From positions 31,729,628 to 31,793,627 of the forward strand of contig OZ037767.1 of assembly GCA_964035545.1 (NCBI GenBank): a stretch of DNA of 64,000 nucleotides, read 5' to 3'. Made by a program: the position numbers and the translations under genes. This DNA is from Bugula neritina. Its lineage: Eukaryota; Bryozoa; Gymnolaemata; Cheilostomatida; Bugulidae. The stretch's first letter is position 1. The number at the start of each line of letters is the position of its first letter. Below the pieces are notes generated by a model that saw only the letters and a program-made list of their open reading frames with translations, was not told where the DNA came from and did no database searches. This document shows positions 35,166 through 48,724 of the stretch, piece by piece.

Positions 35166-35199
35166 GGTTATGATTGAGAATATTTATATTTGTATGCAT

Positions 35200-36690
35200 A
35201 TGTCTGCATTATTTTATACACAATAATTTCACTGTTTCACTTCAGTAACTTTTAACAAAAGCAATTGAAATATAAACATGTGCATTCTTATACCACTAAA
35301 CACTTTTTGTTTTAAACAAGATTGTGGAATTTGTGATCATTCAAAGTTATTTTCAATACAATAGTATATCGCCAATATTATTATTAGGAAATAATGCATC
35401 TGAACTAGTAAGGTTGAAGTAAATTGAATTTCCACAATTGATTACCATAATACATTGCCACACCTGCATGCCCAGATATCTTATAAAGTTAAGTTACCTG
35501 AACAGTGGCAGGTTGATGATGAATTGTGTTGTACTTTGTCCCTGGAGCTTTAAATATCAAGGGTTTAAGTTTATATGAAGCTAAAAGCATAGTTTAGTAC
35601 ACAATTAGACAGTTTCAAAATAAGTTTTCAGCTCTACAAAGCTTTAGTTGTGGTACCAGTTGTTGTGAGCTTTAGCAAGTGGTAGCACACATTATGGTGC
35701 ACCCCTATCTATTGGAATGTATAGTGCAGGGGCCTGGGGTAGCTTTGTATAGCCTGAGGACCTGTTACAGGCCACTAGTGATCTGTTGGAACAGTCAAGG
35801 AGTTTCTAAATTTACAAATGTTTATTTATGGTTTGGTTTGACAATATTACTCATGTGTAAACAATATGTGTGGTTCTATGTGTATTGTGTAGTGGTAGCA
35901 CTCAGGTTATAAATTTCGTGAGACAAGTTCAGGACCTGCCTCTCCGGAAATGAATGAAACTATGAATTTTGTATATGTTTTAGAACATCTATTTGATAAT
36001 AATATGAGACAAAAGCTATAAGTCTAATAAAATTATAATAACCAGACCCAAATAAAATAGATAAATATATCTATCCTAGCGATCCTTTGAAATCTTGCTG
36101 TGTATAATATACTGGCAACAAAATTGATAAGCCTTTTAAACATAAATTTAGTGTAACTTTAAAGATCAAACGATTTCAAGATAGTTTCCTCAAACACAAC
36201 TCATATAACACAAACAAATTCCCAATTTCAACAATATTCCTTCAAGTGTGATTTATGTGACTTCAAAATAAATTTTTCAAATCAATGATAGCTTCTCCAA
36301 GTGCAAATTATACAATAACAAAACAAAATATAATAATGATAAAAAAAATTAGTACACCACAAAAAAAATAGATCAAGTTACTTACAATGAAGCTTCTCAG
36401 TCCAAAATTAATTAGATTTAATTCAGTTAAATATATTCTAAATTTTGTCACACAAAAACTAACACACTCCGACCCTTCAGATGGTTTTAACCAACTGTTG
36501 CTGCCTCTGCGCTGCCTTTTATAGTTTTGGATTTCCGAGACATGGGTGATGAGTCTAACCAAGTAAGTTGCTGGTTGGCCCGCTTGTTGGTGACATCATC
36601 CTGGTATTGACCATATAAGGATCTTCAAGGCTCATAAGTTGTACCAGCGTTAATTCTACCATAACCCATAGTCCGGAATATATGTTTTAT
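35200..36690. other. Intergenic, no gene seen
   Basis: AT-rich unique-looking sequence. Open frames of 60-84 codons on both strands lack homology or splice context and are not called. Confidence 0.5.
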
Positions 36691-36700
36691 AACAATAAGG

Positions 36701-37491
36701 TGTGTGTGTGTGTGTGTGTGTGTGCGTGTGTGCGTGTGTGCGTGTGTGCGTGTGTGTATATATATATATTATATATATCATATATAATATTATTATATAT
36801 ATAATATTATTATATATATAATATAATATATAATATATTGTATATAATATTATTATATATATAATATAATATATAATATATTATATATATTATATATAAT
36901 ATTATCATATATATATATTATATATATACATAATATAATATATAATATAAAAATATATAATATATTATTTTAATATATATATTATATGTAATATAATATA
37001 TAATATAATAATATATTACATATTATATATGATATTATTATTAATATAATATATATATATAATATAATATATGATATAATAATACATAATATATAACTAT
37101 AATATATATATTATATATATTGTATATGATATTATTATACATATATAATATAATATATAATATATTATATATATTATATATAATATTATCATATATATAT
37201 ATTATATATATACATAATATAATATATAATATAAAAATATATAATATATTATTTTAATATATATATTATATGTAATATAATATATAATATAATAATATAT
37301 TACATATTATATATGATATTATTATTAATATAATATATATATATAATATAATATATGATATAATAATACATAATATATAACTATAATATATATATTATAT
37401 ATATTGTATATGATATTATTATACATATATAATATATATAATTTAATATATAATATAATAATATATAATATATAATAATATATATTATATT

Positions 37492-37558
<67 letters not shown>
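36701..37558. repeat. TG/AT microsatellite block with a 284-bp tandem duplication
   Basis: (TG)n with TGTGCG variants at 36701-36757, then AT-rich DNA. 36849-37132 and 37133-37416 are near-identical tandem copies of 284 bp (landmark ATTATCATATATAT at 36901 and 37185). A pure (AT)n tract follows at about 37498-37557. Confidence 0.85.
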
Positions 37559-37561
<3 letters not shown>

Positions 37562-37720
37562 AAATGAGTGTTTATAAAACGTTACTAGAGTGCTCTATAG
37601 AAATAAATCTAGAGCATAAACATTAGAAGAAGTAAAATGAGATTTGATTAATATAATGGCATTTATTACTAGTAGTTTCGTACACAAGAACGATGTGCAC
37701 TCGTCAGATAAATTAGCCAC
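37559..37720 (-). mobile_element. Dispersed repeat copy A with hammerhead-like core
   Basis: Shares with 39687-39835 an order of landmarks: adjacent AT microsatellite, AAAATG, TTTGATT, TTTATTACT, AGTTTC and CAGATAA. On the minus strand it contains CTGACGA (707-701 of the 37,000 block), a stem GTGCAC/GTGTAC (37700-37695 and 37685-37680), and GAAAC (37679-37675). This matches the hammerhead ribozyme core CUGANGA-stem II-GAAA. Hammerheads of this kind are known in Penelope-like retroelements and some other animal retroelements. I could not identify stem I or the cleavage site, so activity is unproven. Confidence 0.5.
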
Positions 37721-38008
37721 TATGATTGCTTACAACTATAGTTGCTAAAGTTAGCAGCACTTGGAGCTTTTTTAGCCAGTTAGAAATTAAAGAACAACAT
37801 TATTCAACTTCATTACTACAACAAAAAAATATTTTAGACAAAATGCAAGCTATAATAGTGTAATTATTGCATTGAAACCACAGCTATTCGAGGTACATTG
37901 TTATTAAGTGTAAAAACTTTTGTATATGTATAAAAAATCATGTATTTTGCTGGCAACATTGAATAAATCACTGTACAAGTTCAAATTTCATTGAATTTAA
38001 TCTTAAAT

Positions 38009-38500
38009 TCAAGTATGCCCTTTCAAACTATAGGCTGTGGCAGTTCTCTGTAGATTTTTTAAATAATGCGTAATGTCTTCAGAATTAACTGTTGCCCATT
38101 CCGGTGCTATGTTTTGGCACAACCTGTGAGATAAGCTATGTTTATGTCTTGACATAAAACTGAGACTCCAGTGATCTTGAGGGTAGTTGCTTTTGAAATG
38201 TTGCACTCTTCTCTCACATTTGTCAAAATAGGTCTTGACTATTATTCGAAAGTCTGTTTTATCTAATGGAAAGCCCCATTGAGCCAGCTTTGTAGTAGGT
38301 ATGGTCAACAATGGCTACCTCCTCTACTTGTGATAACACAGTTTGGCGTCCAGGCTTCAGCTTGTGTCTTCACGCGGCTCTGTTTTGTAGTGTTCCTTTG
38401 GTAATATCATATTTCTAGCCACTTCTTGTCAAGACTTTCCAGCTGCCAATTCTTGTGAATAAAGCAAAACCAATGATCTCCTCAGATATACCATATCTTG
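38009..38500 (-). pseudogene. Decayed pogo/Tigger/jerky-type transposase, DNA-binding part
   Basis: The main frame 38311-38009 contains QWGFPLDKTDFRIIVKTYFD, HWSLSFMSRHKHSLSHRLCQ and ITHYLKNL. This is the CENP-B-like second helix-turn-helix seen in pogo-superfamily transposases and jerky-like proteins (pattern: Trp, Phe, RH, LS.R). Upstream on the same strand, in other frames and across stops (38311-38500), ITKGTLQNR, HKLKPGRQTVLSQVEEVAIV resembles the preceding Psq-type helix-turn-helix. At least one frameshift and an in-frame stop separate the parts, and no DDE catalytic domain was found downstream. It is a 5' fragment of a dead DNA transposon or domesticated derivative. Confidence 0.65.
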
Positions 38501-38509
38501 GAGATGTTA

Positions 38510-39239
38510 CTTTTCTTTAATATTTTCTGAGTATAATTGTCTTGAAAAATACATTTTACAATGCATGGTCAAATTCTTATATAAAAAAAAACATTAAACA
38601 CAAAATTGCTGTCTGGGAACAAAAATGCATAATTCCCCATGTAATTATTTCATATTTCGGACTCTAAGTAATTGTTTCAAATATATAACTAAAGCATTGG
38701 GTATAGGTGAATCAAATGATTGTGCCTTTAGAGAGTAATGTACTATGTGTCTGAAGTAACAGAAAATTCGCAGCGCTGCCAGAAACCTACTTTGGAGTAC
38801 CATTTAGTCATGGCCAAAGTTACCCCAAATTCGTCAAAAATTGTACACAATGAATTCAAGACACATATTTTAATTTTAGATTTCAATTTATTTACCTAAA
38901 TTACAAATATCCTGGTTAAATACTTACCAAAGTTCTTTAATACAAAAAAGAAAATGAGTCCAGCTTTTCTAATGCCTTCAAATAGATTAAAGTTGGACAG
39001 CGCTGAAAATCTTGTTGTCAAACAGGAAATTGAAAATGGCTGACAGCAAGAAGCAGCAAATAAGTATATCAATTATTTTTCAGGAATAGGATGCACCAAT
39101 CTACAGTCAGTGCAAAAATACAATTAAAATATCTTTAGACTTTATAGATATAGCACCAGCTACATTTTAAACATTTTTTCCAAAGTGGCCAAAGTTACCT
39201 CAAGTGGCTAAAGTTACCCCATTTTACGGTATATATTAT

Positions 39240-39240
<1 letters not shown>
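38510..39240. other. Unclassified repeat-like sequence
   Basis: GGCCAAAGTTACCCC (38816) recurs as GTGGCCAAAGTTACC and GTGGCTAAAGTTACCCC at 39185-39220, in direct orientation. No coding content. Confidence 0.4.
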
Positions 39241-39835
<595 letters not shown>

Positions 39836-39839
39836 TTAA

Positions 39840-39886
<47 letters not shown>

Positions 39887-39889
39887 TTA

Positions 39890-41460
39890 GATATATTATA
39901 AATATATATATATATTATGCATGCCAAATGTTTACTACAAATTTTAAAAATAGCATAATTTAAGTAGTATTACCGTGTCTATTTGCATCCAATTTACTAG
40001 TCTTACATTTATAGCAACTGTAACGTATTTTGTGTAAAATGGTTATTGCAAGCATTATTCAATTCATATTCACATTGTAATCACAGCGAAGCTTAAACTT
40101 TATAGCTTTGTATTTACGTGCATGAGTGAGTTACAATTTTTATTTTAATTTTATGTGCATTAAAAATGTGTTTAAAAATTTTATCAATAAACAAAACTAA
40201 AAAAAATGTACACATAAAATAGTAAAAAAAATAAAATAACAAAAGTGGCAAAATTTTTCCTTTATAACTTATATAAACTCGCGGTACCAATCTCGGCATA
40301 ATGGCGCCCAATTAATTCCGTAAGATTTCCTAAAGTCAACACTCCTAATATATACCACTCTGCACGCACGCACTAATTTTGCACGGGAGCTATTAATTTT
40401 AATAGTATTGCTGTGGCCTGCAAGTTAGTTGCTTGAACTCCAAGCTTCATCAGGTAACTTCCAAAATTGTTCAATATTGAATACTCATATTGGTCTTGAA
40501 ATGATGAATAGTCCAATTGAACGTATAATTGTAAGATATAATTTTAAAGTTTTATTTCATATTTATAATAAAAGATTAAAGAAGTAATTGTTTTAATTAT
40601 AAATATTATCATTATGATTATGATTATGATTATAAAATAAATATATTATAATTATTGCAGTTACTGTTACTGTTAGTCACTAAGTTAGTGTCAGTATTAA
40701 TATTACTATTATACTTTTATAATAATGTATTGATTTTGAATAATTATAATGAAATTTAATACTATCATCATGATATTTAATTTTATTGAATCATTCATAC
40801 TTCATTGAAATTTAATTATAGTAACAGTTTGAGTTATAAATATTTATGTTAATAAATATAACAATGATATAAATAATATTATTGAATTTGATAGCATTGA
40901 ATTTCATGAAATATTAAATGCAAATATTATAATAGACATAGTTGATATTTGATATTATTGATAATATTAATTATAATAATTATAATGTTATACCTATTCT
41001 AATTCTTGATATGATTTAGGATTTAAATTATATTTAACTTTCACTTTGTTACTATTAGTATTATCAATATTATAGTGATTTATTATAAATATACTGTTAG
41101 GGTTAGTATTGTTATATACTTATAGTCATTTTGTATCCTGTTTGTTGGGTCTTAATCCTGCAATTGTATGATTGATATTTTAAAATACTGTATTTTAGTG
41201 TATAACTTGTTTTAGTCTGAGTCGATGAGATGGAGAAGCAGATTTGCCAATGACTTGACAGGTGTTACTGCTTAGTCAAAGTGAGAAAAGATTTTATACA
41301 GTATATTTTGAATTGAGCAGTTCCCTGTAGCTGCATCACATTACGATCATTGTCAGGAGCCTTACAAAACCATTTTTTGTTGCAAGATATTTAGTTCTGT
41401 TACATAGACTAACAAATTGTATTTCAAGACTTGCATCATGACTAGTCAGTAATCTAAAGG
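39890..41460. other. Intergenic, no gene seen
   Basis: AT-rich. 40560-41110 is degenerate TTATAATTATTATCATTATGA-like sequence of the same style as 4900-5340 and 55780-56600. Confidence 0.5.
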
Positions 41461-41462
41461 TG

Positions 41463-43589
41463 TCATCCCACTTAGACGTTTCCCACTTAGACGTTTCCCA
41501 CTTAGACGATATTTATAGATTTTAGTGTAATATATGTATTTTATGCTATTAGTTAGCACATAATAGAAATCGAAGAAACCACCAGCAAGCCACCTACAGT
41601 AACAATGCTTCTATGAGAAGCCATCTTGCACAAACCTTAAACTTAAAGGTAAAAGATAGACAAAATATAATAAGAAAAAGTTGTAATATAGCAGTATGTG
41701 ATATACCATGAAACGCATTTGTGTATTTTATTTTGTTTTTCTGAATAAAATAAACTGTAGCTAAATTAGTATTGAGTTAAAGCAAGTAGTTGGCTTGGTA
41801 GCTTATTTCTTGTTTAGCAGTAAATGCAACAGTTATATTTGTATATTACATATAGGGGTAAGGGGTGGGGGGGGGGCACAACGGGCGAATTTTGAATTTT
41901 TTGCTCTCATTCGTCTGTTTTTCTAGTTACTAGTTCAATAGTATCTAGTCTAAATTCTGCATCTGTTGTCTATTACAGGTATCAGTTTGTTGTTTCTATC
42001 TCTCACAACTTTCAGAAAGATGAAATTTTCATGACGAAAAAATTGGCCCATTGTACCCAGGCACCGGGGTACAATGGGACACAACAAATATATTGAAACT
42101 TGGTTGATTTGGTTGCATCTAATCTTAATTTAATTAATATACACAAATAAATGAAAATACTCTTTCAGATCTAAAGCAAAATTCATGTTTTAACTGTACA
42201 GTTTGTGCCACTGTAGTAGTTTTGTGGGTTATAGAATGAAATCAGGCAGAGAACATAACTCCTTGTTATAGAAGAGACAAGAGAGAGAGGTTGCCGTGTG
42301 CTTGCAGTACTTTATTGTAGTAGAGAGAAGTGTCCAGTGTGAGCTCCAGTCCGCAAGTGACTGAAGCTCTAAAATGTGTGTCCTTTTATACCAGTGGAAC
42401 AAAGGACTTCTAGAACCTTCTACCGACAGTGGGCCGATGTTCGGCAGAGGTTACCGACATTCGTCATGTCGGTAACCGACACTGGAAATATCGGTAACCG
42501 ACATTCGGTCTGCCTGCATCCACCTGCCGAAATCGGTCCAACTGTCGGTTTACATGAATCAGCAAAAATGAACGCAACCAAGTGTATGCGTATTGTAACT
42601 TATAATTGGGGAAAGGGGATTAAATATTTACTATGCCAAAGGCTTAATAATAGCCATAGTATTTAAGGTATTAGAAAGTTACGCCATAGACTTAGCTGTA
42701 ACTACAGTATTTAGAAAAATAGCCATAAGTAATGTGTCAAGGGGGATAATTCCTAATATTTACCACACCACCACGGATAGCAGGGGAAGGCAAAATCAAA
42801 CGTACATCACTCATTTCTACGGTGCCATTATCATTACTGTTTAAAACTAAAAATGGAAATAAGCAAATCGCAATTTATTTTAGTCAAATACATGTATATT
42901 ACCTCAATTATATAATAAATAATGAATATCATGACTATCTACTAGTAGCAACAGCAGAGTGTTTTGTATTATGTATAAAATGGCAAAGCTATAACCTCAC
43001 CAGATGTATATATTAGGGGAGCTTCACCTTGTAGTTTGGTAGTCTTACCATGATACCTTTGGTATTTTACAAAAAGGTCAGAAATGGCTATATCTATAGA
43101 TATTAGTAACATTTCAACCAACTTTTTGGGCTAACAAACTAATAACAGTGATCAGGGTGCAATAATCAGGTGGCCCATTGTGCCCGGTAAGCTCAAGGAA
43201 AATTTATTTTATATTATTTTGGTTTTATACTAGTTAGGCAATGGAGAGACAAGCAATGGCAACAATATCAGTAAAATCTAGGCTTGTTGCCTTTGAGTGT
43301 AAAAAGTTATAAAGCTTTGATGACATTTTAAACAATTTATAAAAAGTAGGCAAAAACAGTTTTTGACTCGCCTCTTCAACACGTAGGTTCCGCAAATGTT
43401 GAAACTACAATGGCCAAATAATTATGTCAGTACCTTAATATTAAAAAAATCACAGCTTTAAGTTAATAAGTTCTCTCACAATTTGGCCGGCTTTTTGTAC
43501 CCCTATGACTGTTGTGCCCCCCCCCCCCTACCCCTATATTGTACCAAAATAAAAAAATTATCCAAGTGGGAAACGTCTAAGTGGGATGA
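41463..43589. mobile_element. Nested terminal-inverted-repeat element, no transposase
   Basis: Outer arms 41463-41488 and 43564-43589 are exact inverted repeats (TCATCCCACTTAGACGTTTC plus CCACTT); the left arm continues with further CACTTAGACGTTTCC copies. Inside, 41850-41882 (ATATAGGGGTAAGGGGTGGG and a G run, then GCACAAC) is matched inverted by 43511-43539. Internal words GGCCCATTGTACCC (42045) and GGCCCATTGTGCCC (43171) are subterminal repeats. No open frame over 100 codons. Reads as a non-autonomous DNA transposon, probably one inside another. Confidence 0.7.
42431..42550. repeat. Cluster of ACCGACA palindromes
   Basis: 42449-42460 and 42466-42477 form a perfect 12-bp hairpin (GGTTACCGACAT, 5-nt loop). 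Further GGTAACCGACATTCG and TGCCGAAATCGGTCC copies follow to 42550. Lies inside the TIR element. Confidence 0.75.
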
Positions 43590-43759
43590 AACGGCTAATT
43601 AGTAAAGCTATTGTAAGCAGCTTTTTACAGAGAGCTTTATAATATACTGCAGCACAAGTGGTGTGTAGTGTCTGCATTGACTGTGACATTTACAAGGTCA
43701 AATGCTGAAATTATTGGCAGAATTGAGACTTCATCTGTTGAACTTTTAGCTTCAGAGTC

Positions 43760-46700
43760 ATGGATCTTACACAGTTCTCTGGTTTAGGAGACGTGAATCT
43801 CCATTTGTCTAATGTAGCCGACTACCTCACAGTACCAGAGGTTAGTAGTGTGTTACCTCACAGTACCAGAGGTTAGTAGTGTGTTACCTCACAGTACCAG
43901 AGGTTAGTAGTGTGTTACCTCACAGTACCAAAGGTGTGTAGTGTGTTACCTCACAGTACCAGAGGTGAGTAGTTTGTTACCTCACAGTACCAGAGGTTAG
44001 TAGTGTGTTACCTCACAGTACCAGAGGTGTGTTACCTCACAGTACCAGAGGTTAGTAGTTTGTTACCTCACAGTACCAGAGGTTAGTAGTGTGTTACCTC
44101 ACAGTACCAGAGGTGTGTTACCACACAGTACCAGAGGTGTGTAGTGTGTTACCTCACAGTACCAGGCAGATGTTCACTGTTCCATGATACATTAATAATT
44201 AATATTATATATGTACATTATATATAGTCTGAGTTACATGGTATTATACGTATGTATAGTCTGAGTTACGTGGTATTATACGTATGTATAGTCTGAGTTA
44301 CATGGTATTATATGTATGCATAGTCTGAGTTACATAATATTATACGTATGTATAGTCTGAGTTACGTGGTATTATACGTATGTATAGTCTGAGTCACATG
44401 ATATTATACGTATGCGTAGTCTGAGTACAGCCCTCCACCCATACCTGTGGATATACCTACATTCAAGGAACTGGAGAATTTAGAGAATCCAAACTTTGGG
44501 AAGGAGTGGAGAAAGTACTTCCACCTGAGTGATGTAAGGCACCATATAACAAGTCACCAGTTTCAAGTGTAAACTCTAGATGAATATTTAATGTTTACTT
44601 ATTATCTCATTGTGAGTTTTAACATTTGCTTAACTTAAGTTTCTTTTATATTATTTTGGACTAGCATTCAAATTGGGATTGAATGCTAGAAATGTGTATG
44701 TATTTACAGGAATTTGTGTTTATTAACCACGGAGCCTTGGGGTGTACACTGAAAGACTCGTTGGGTGTAGCTCAGGTAAGTAAAAGCCTCTCAAGTACAA
44801 CTACAAATAATTCAAGTCATTCAAGTAATTCAAGTCATTATGTAAGTTGAGTAGTGAGCACACTCATAGTGTATGTAGTTAGGTTGTATGTATATTGAAA
44901 ATATTAAGTCCAGCTGTATGCATGGCCAGAGTTACTGCTCCCTATTATCATTGTGGGGACAACTCATAGCAATATATAACAGGCATATGAAAGATATATG
45001 GATACTCAACCTCTGCGAGCAATAGACAGGGAAATGGTCCCTTTATTATGTCACGTGAAAAGAAAGATGGCCGAGTATATAAGATGTGACGCTACAGACG
45101 TGTTTTTAACGGAGAACTGTTCAGCTGGTATCAATACTGTACTGAGAAGTCTAGAGTTTGGTGAGGGGGACACTATCTTAACCCTTAGTTTAGGTTATGG
45201 TAAGTGGGTAGAACTCAACTATCTTATTATATGACACTTTTCTGTTGCAACGAATTTATATTATGCTCTCTTGTGCAAAAGGTATATAAATAATATGATA
45301 TACGGTAGGAGCTGTGGCCTTCGCAGTGGACAGCGTCTGCAAGAAATCTGGAGCCAGACATCATGTGCTACAAGTGGATCTGCCGGTGAGAGACGAGAAC
45401 GAGGTATGCCACTGCGTGCAGTGAGATGTCCCTATTTCTTATGTATTTGTATATCTGTGGGGCGTGGGGAACATGAACTAATAGTATCACCTTGCCTTGA
45501 AAATATCACATGATGATATATCATTTCCCAGCGTAGCTTTTACTTCAACTACATACATATAAGTAATTTACATTGGCAGTTGACAAGTTCTAAGTGTGTG
45601 CTGTTACTACATGAACTGTCAGTATATATTACAACTGCATAATATATTCTGATAACTTCCGGATACTTTCCAGATTGTAGATGTCGTCAGAAATGGTTTA
45701 TTTGACGGAATCAAGTTGGCCATATTCGATCACATCCCCTCCAACGCCTCTTTCATCCTCCCCATCAAACAACTCATTGACATCTGCAAGGAAAGGTCAG
45801 TGCTCTCTCCTTGTAAAATAGACACGCCTAACAGTTTATAAAGTAAAATGTGCATTTGACATACCCAATTATGTTAGAAACTGTTATGGATTGAATTAAA
45901 TTGAACAGATGACTTCATACAGTTTGTATTACCAGCATGGAATGGTAATTTTGATACAGAAGCAAGAAACGTACTAAATGTATATTGCGGACATCTTTTA
46001 TGTTAGTCCTTGCTTTGAAGCACTTCCACATATTATTATAATACACATTCCTTTGACCTGTAGAGACATCCTTGTGCTAATAGATGGAGCTCACTCTCTT
46101 GGTCAGCTAGACATCAATGTCAGTTCTTACGGGGCGGACTTCTACGTCACGAACTGTCACAAGTGGTTCTGTAATACCAGAGGCTCGGCCATAGCTTATG
46201 TTAGAAAGGAGTTACAGGAGCGGATAAAGCCTTTGGTTGTATCTTGGGGGTACAACAAGGGGTTTATGGCAGAGCTTGGTTGGTCTGGCACTCAATACTA
46301 CAGTCAGTATGTTTCTCTGTTATCAACTCTGAACTTCTGGAGAACTGTTGGTGGTGATGTCATCAGGTCATACTGTTCAGCCACTGTGAAACAAGCAGGT
46401 AGTATCTATAGTCTATACTAGGTTTATATTATATTATATTATCTATTATATTATATTATGTATTATATTATATTATGTATTATATTATATTATGTGTTAT
46501 ATTATATTAATGTATTATACATATTATACATGTAGTATAATACTGTACAATCACAATAATTAAAACTTTACTTAGCCTCTACTATTCTGTTTACAGCTCG
46601 GCTTTGCTGTGAAAAATGGAAGGTGGAACCTGTGTGCCCTGAACATATGATTGGTTAGTGCTTAATAGAATGTTGTGTGGGTAATGTTATACGCTATGTG

Positions 46701-48724
46701 GGTAATGTACTATATGTTATGTTATACGGTGTGTTACATACTATGCAGGTAATATTGTACTGTGTTTTCAGGCTCTTTGGTGACCGTCAGGTTGCCAGAT
46801 GCACTGAATGATTCAAACTGGAAGCCGGAAGGTGAAAAGAGATACATATTAGCTGACTATTTGTACTTCAGGCACAAAATTGAGGTGAGATTTATGTTCT
46901 CTCGTTCTATCAACACTTACACCTCTACATATCAACACATACACCTCTACATGTCAACACATACACCTCTACATGTCAACACATACACCTCTACATATCA
47001 ACACCTCTACATGTCAACACATACACCTCTACATGTCAACACATACACCTCTACATATCAACACATACACCTCTACATGTCAACACTTACACCTCTACAT
47101 ATCAACACATACAACTCAACATGTCAACACATACACCTCTACATGTCAACACATACACCTCTACATGTCAACACATACACCTCTACATGTCAACACATAC
47201 ACCTCTACATGTCAACACTTACACCTCTACATGTCAACACATACACCTCTACATATCAACACATACACCTCTACATATCAACACATACACCTCTACATAT
47301 CAACACATACACCTCTACATGTCAACACATACACCTCTACATGTCAACACATACACCTCTACATGTCAACACATACACCTCTACATATTAACACATACAC
47401 CTCTACATGTCAACACATACACCTCTACATGTCAACACATACACCTCTACATGTCAACACTTACACCTCTACATGTCAACACATACACCTCTACATGTCA
47501 ACACATACACCTCTACATATCAACACATACACCTCTACATGTCAACACATACACCTCTACATGCCAACACATATTATATCTATACCTATCAACACCTCTA
47601 CATGTCAACACATACACCTCTACATGTCAACACTTACACCTCTACATATCAACACATACACCTCTACATGTCAACACTTACACCTCTACATATCAACACA
47701 TACACCTCAACATATCAACACATACACCTCTACATGTCAACACATACACCTCTACATGTCAACACATACACCTCTACATGTCAACACTTACACCTCTACA
47801 TGTCAACACATACACCTCTACATATCAACACATACACCTCTACATATCAACACATACACCTCTACATATCAACACATACACCTCTACATGTCAACACATA
47901 CACCTCTACATGTCAACACATACACCTCTACATGTCAACACATACACCTCTACATATTAACACATACACCTCTACATGTCAACACATACACCTCTACATG
48001 TCAACACATACACCTCTACATGTCAACACATACACCTCAACATGTCAACACTTACACCTCTACATGTCAACACATACACCTCTACATGTCAACACATACA
48101 CCTCTACATATCAACACATACACCTCTACATGTCAACACTTACACCTCTACATGTCAACACATACACCTCTACATGTCAACACATACACCTCTACATGTC
48201 AGCACATACACCTCTACATGTCAACACATACACCTCTACATGTCAACACATACACCTCTACATGTCAACACTTACACCTCTACATGTCAACACATACACC
48301 TCTACATGTCAACACATACACCTCTACATATCAACACATACACCTCTACATGTCAACACTTACACCTCTACATGTCAACACATACACCTCTACATGTCAA
48401 CACATACACCTCTACATGTCAACACATACACCTCTACATGTCAACACATACACCTCTACATATCAACACATACACCTCTACATGTCAACATATACACCTC
48501 TACATGTCAACACATATATCTATACATATCAACACCTCTACATGGTACTAACACAGGTTCCAATAAGACAGATTGGAGACACTCTATACGTCAGAATATC
48601 CTGTCACATCTACAACCAGATGTCTGACTTTGAGAAGTTGTCTTCTGCCGTACTGAATATTTGTGAGAACAGAGATTCACTGGTAGATTACAACTCCAAG
48701 TTTAACCAGATTCCCACCGCGTAG
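43760..48724 (+). CDS. Class V aminotransferase, isopenicillin-N-epimerase-like (copy 1)
   Basis: Ten coding exons, 1362 nt, 453 aa: 43760-43840, 44426-44533, 44710-44775, 44983-45199, 45309-45403, 45674-45795, 46064-46398, 46597-46653, 46772-46884, 48557-48724. A PLP-dependent fold-type I enzyme: FINHGALGCTL near residue 70, ENCSAGINTVLRS (phosphate-binding loop), LAIFDHIPSNASFILP, LVLIDGAHSLGQLDI (PLP-ring Asp about 237), and VTNCHKWFCNTRG with the Schiff-base Lys about 263. The FxNHG start and NCxxGINTxL are typical of the isopenicillin N epimerase / cysteine desulfurase-like branch. The substrate in animals is not established. No signal peptide; probably cytosolic. Its partner at 49589-53928 is an inverted duplicate. 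The exon 2 acceptor (CTGAG/TACAGC) is weak. Confidence 0.88.
43826..44166 (+). repeat. 31-bp array of exon end plus donor in aminotransferase copy 1 intron 1
   Basis: Exon 1 ends TACCTCACAGTACCAGAG/GT and the unit GTTAGTAGTGTGTTACCTCA plus CAGTACCAGAG repeats about eleven times. Each unit repeats 18 bases of the exon end and a GTTAGT or GTGAGT-like donor; a few units are shortened. Confidence 0.9.
44205..44425. repeat. About 38-bp repeats at the 3' end of intron 1, aminotransferase copy 1
   Basis: Five to six units around TATAGTCTGAGTTACATGGT and ATTATACGTATG. The last unit supplies the acceptor (TAGTCTGAG/TACAG). Confidence 0.85.
46415..46520. repeat. TATTATATTATATTATG repeat in intron 7 of copy 1
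   Basis: Short AT array directly after the exon 7 donor. Confidence 0.8.
46905..48545 (+). repeat. 22-bp minisatellite in intron 9 of aminotransferase copy 1
   Basis: About 74 units beginning ACACCTCTACATGTCAAC, with TACATAT/TACATGT and ACTTAC/ACATAC variants and two longer irregular units (CATATTATATCTATACC). Fills the intron to the exon 10 acceptor. The same unit, in the same sense relative to its gene, fills intron 9 of the inverted copy. Frames of up to 583 codons through it are not genes except for the last 56 codons (exon 10). Confidence 0.96.

Noticed and set aside
46762-48724. 583-codon frame of STHTPLHVNTYTSTCQH repeats, and its mirror at 49589-50777
   Set aside because: Translation of the 22-bp intronic array; only exon 10 (last 56 codons) and exon 9 are coding.
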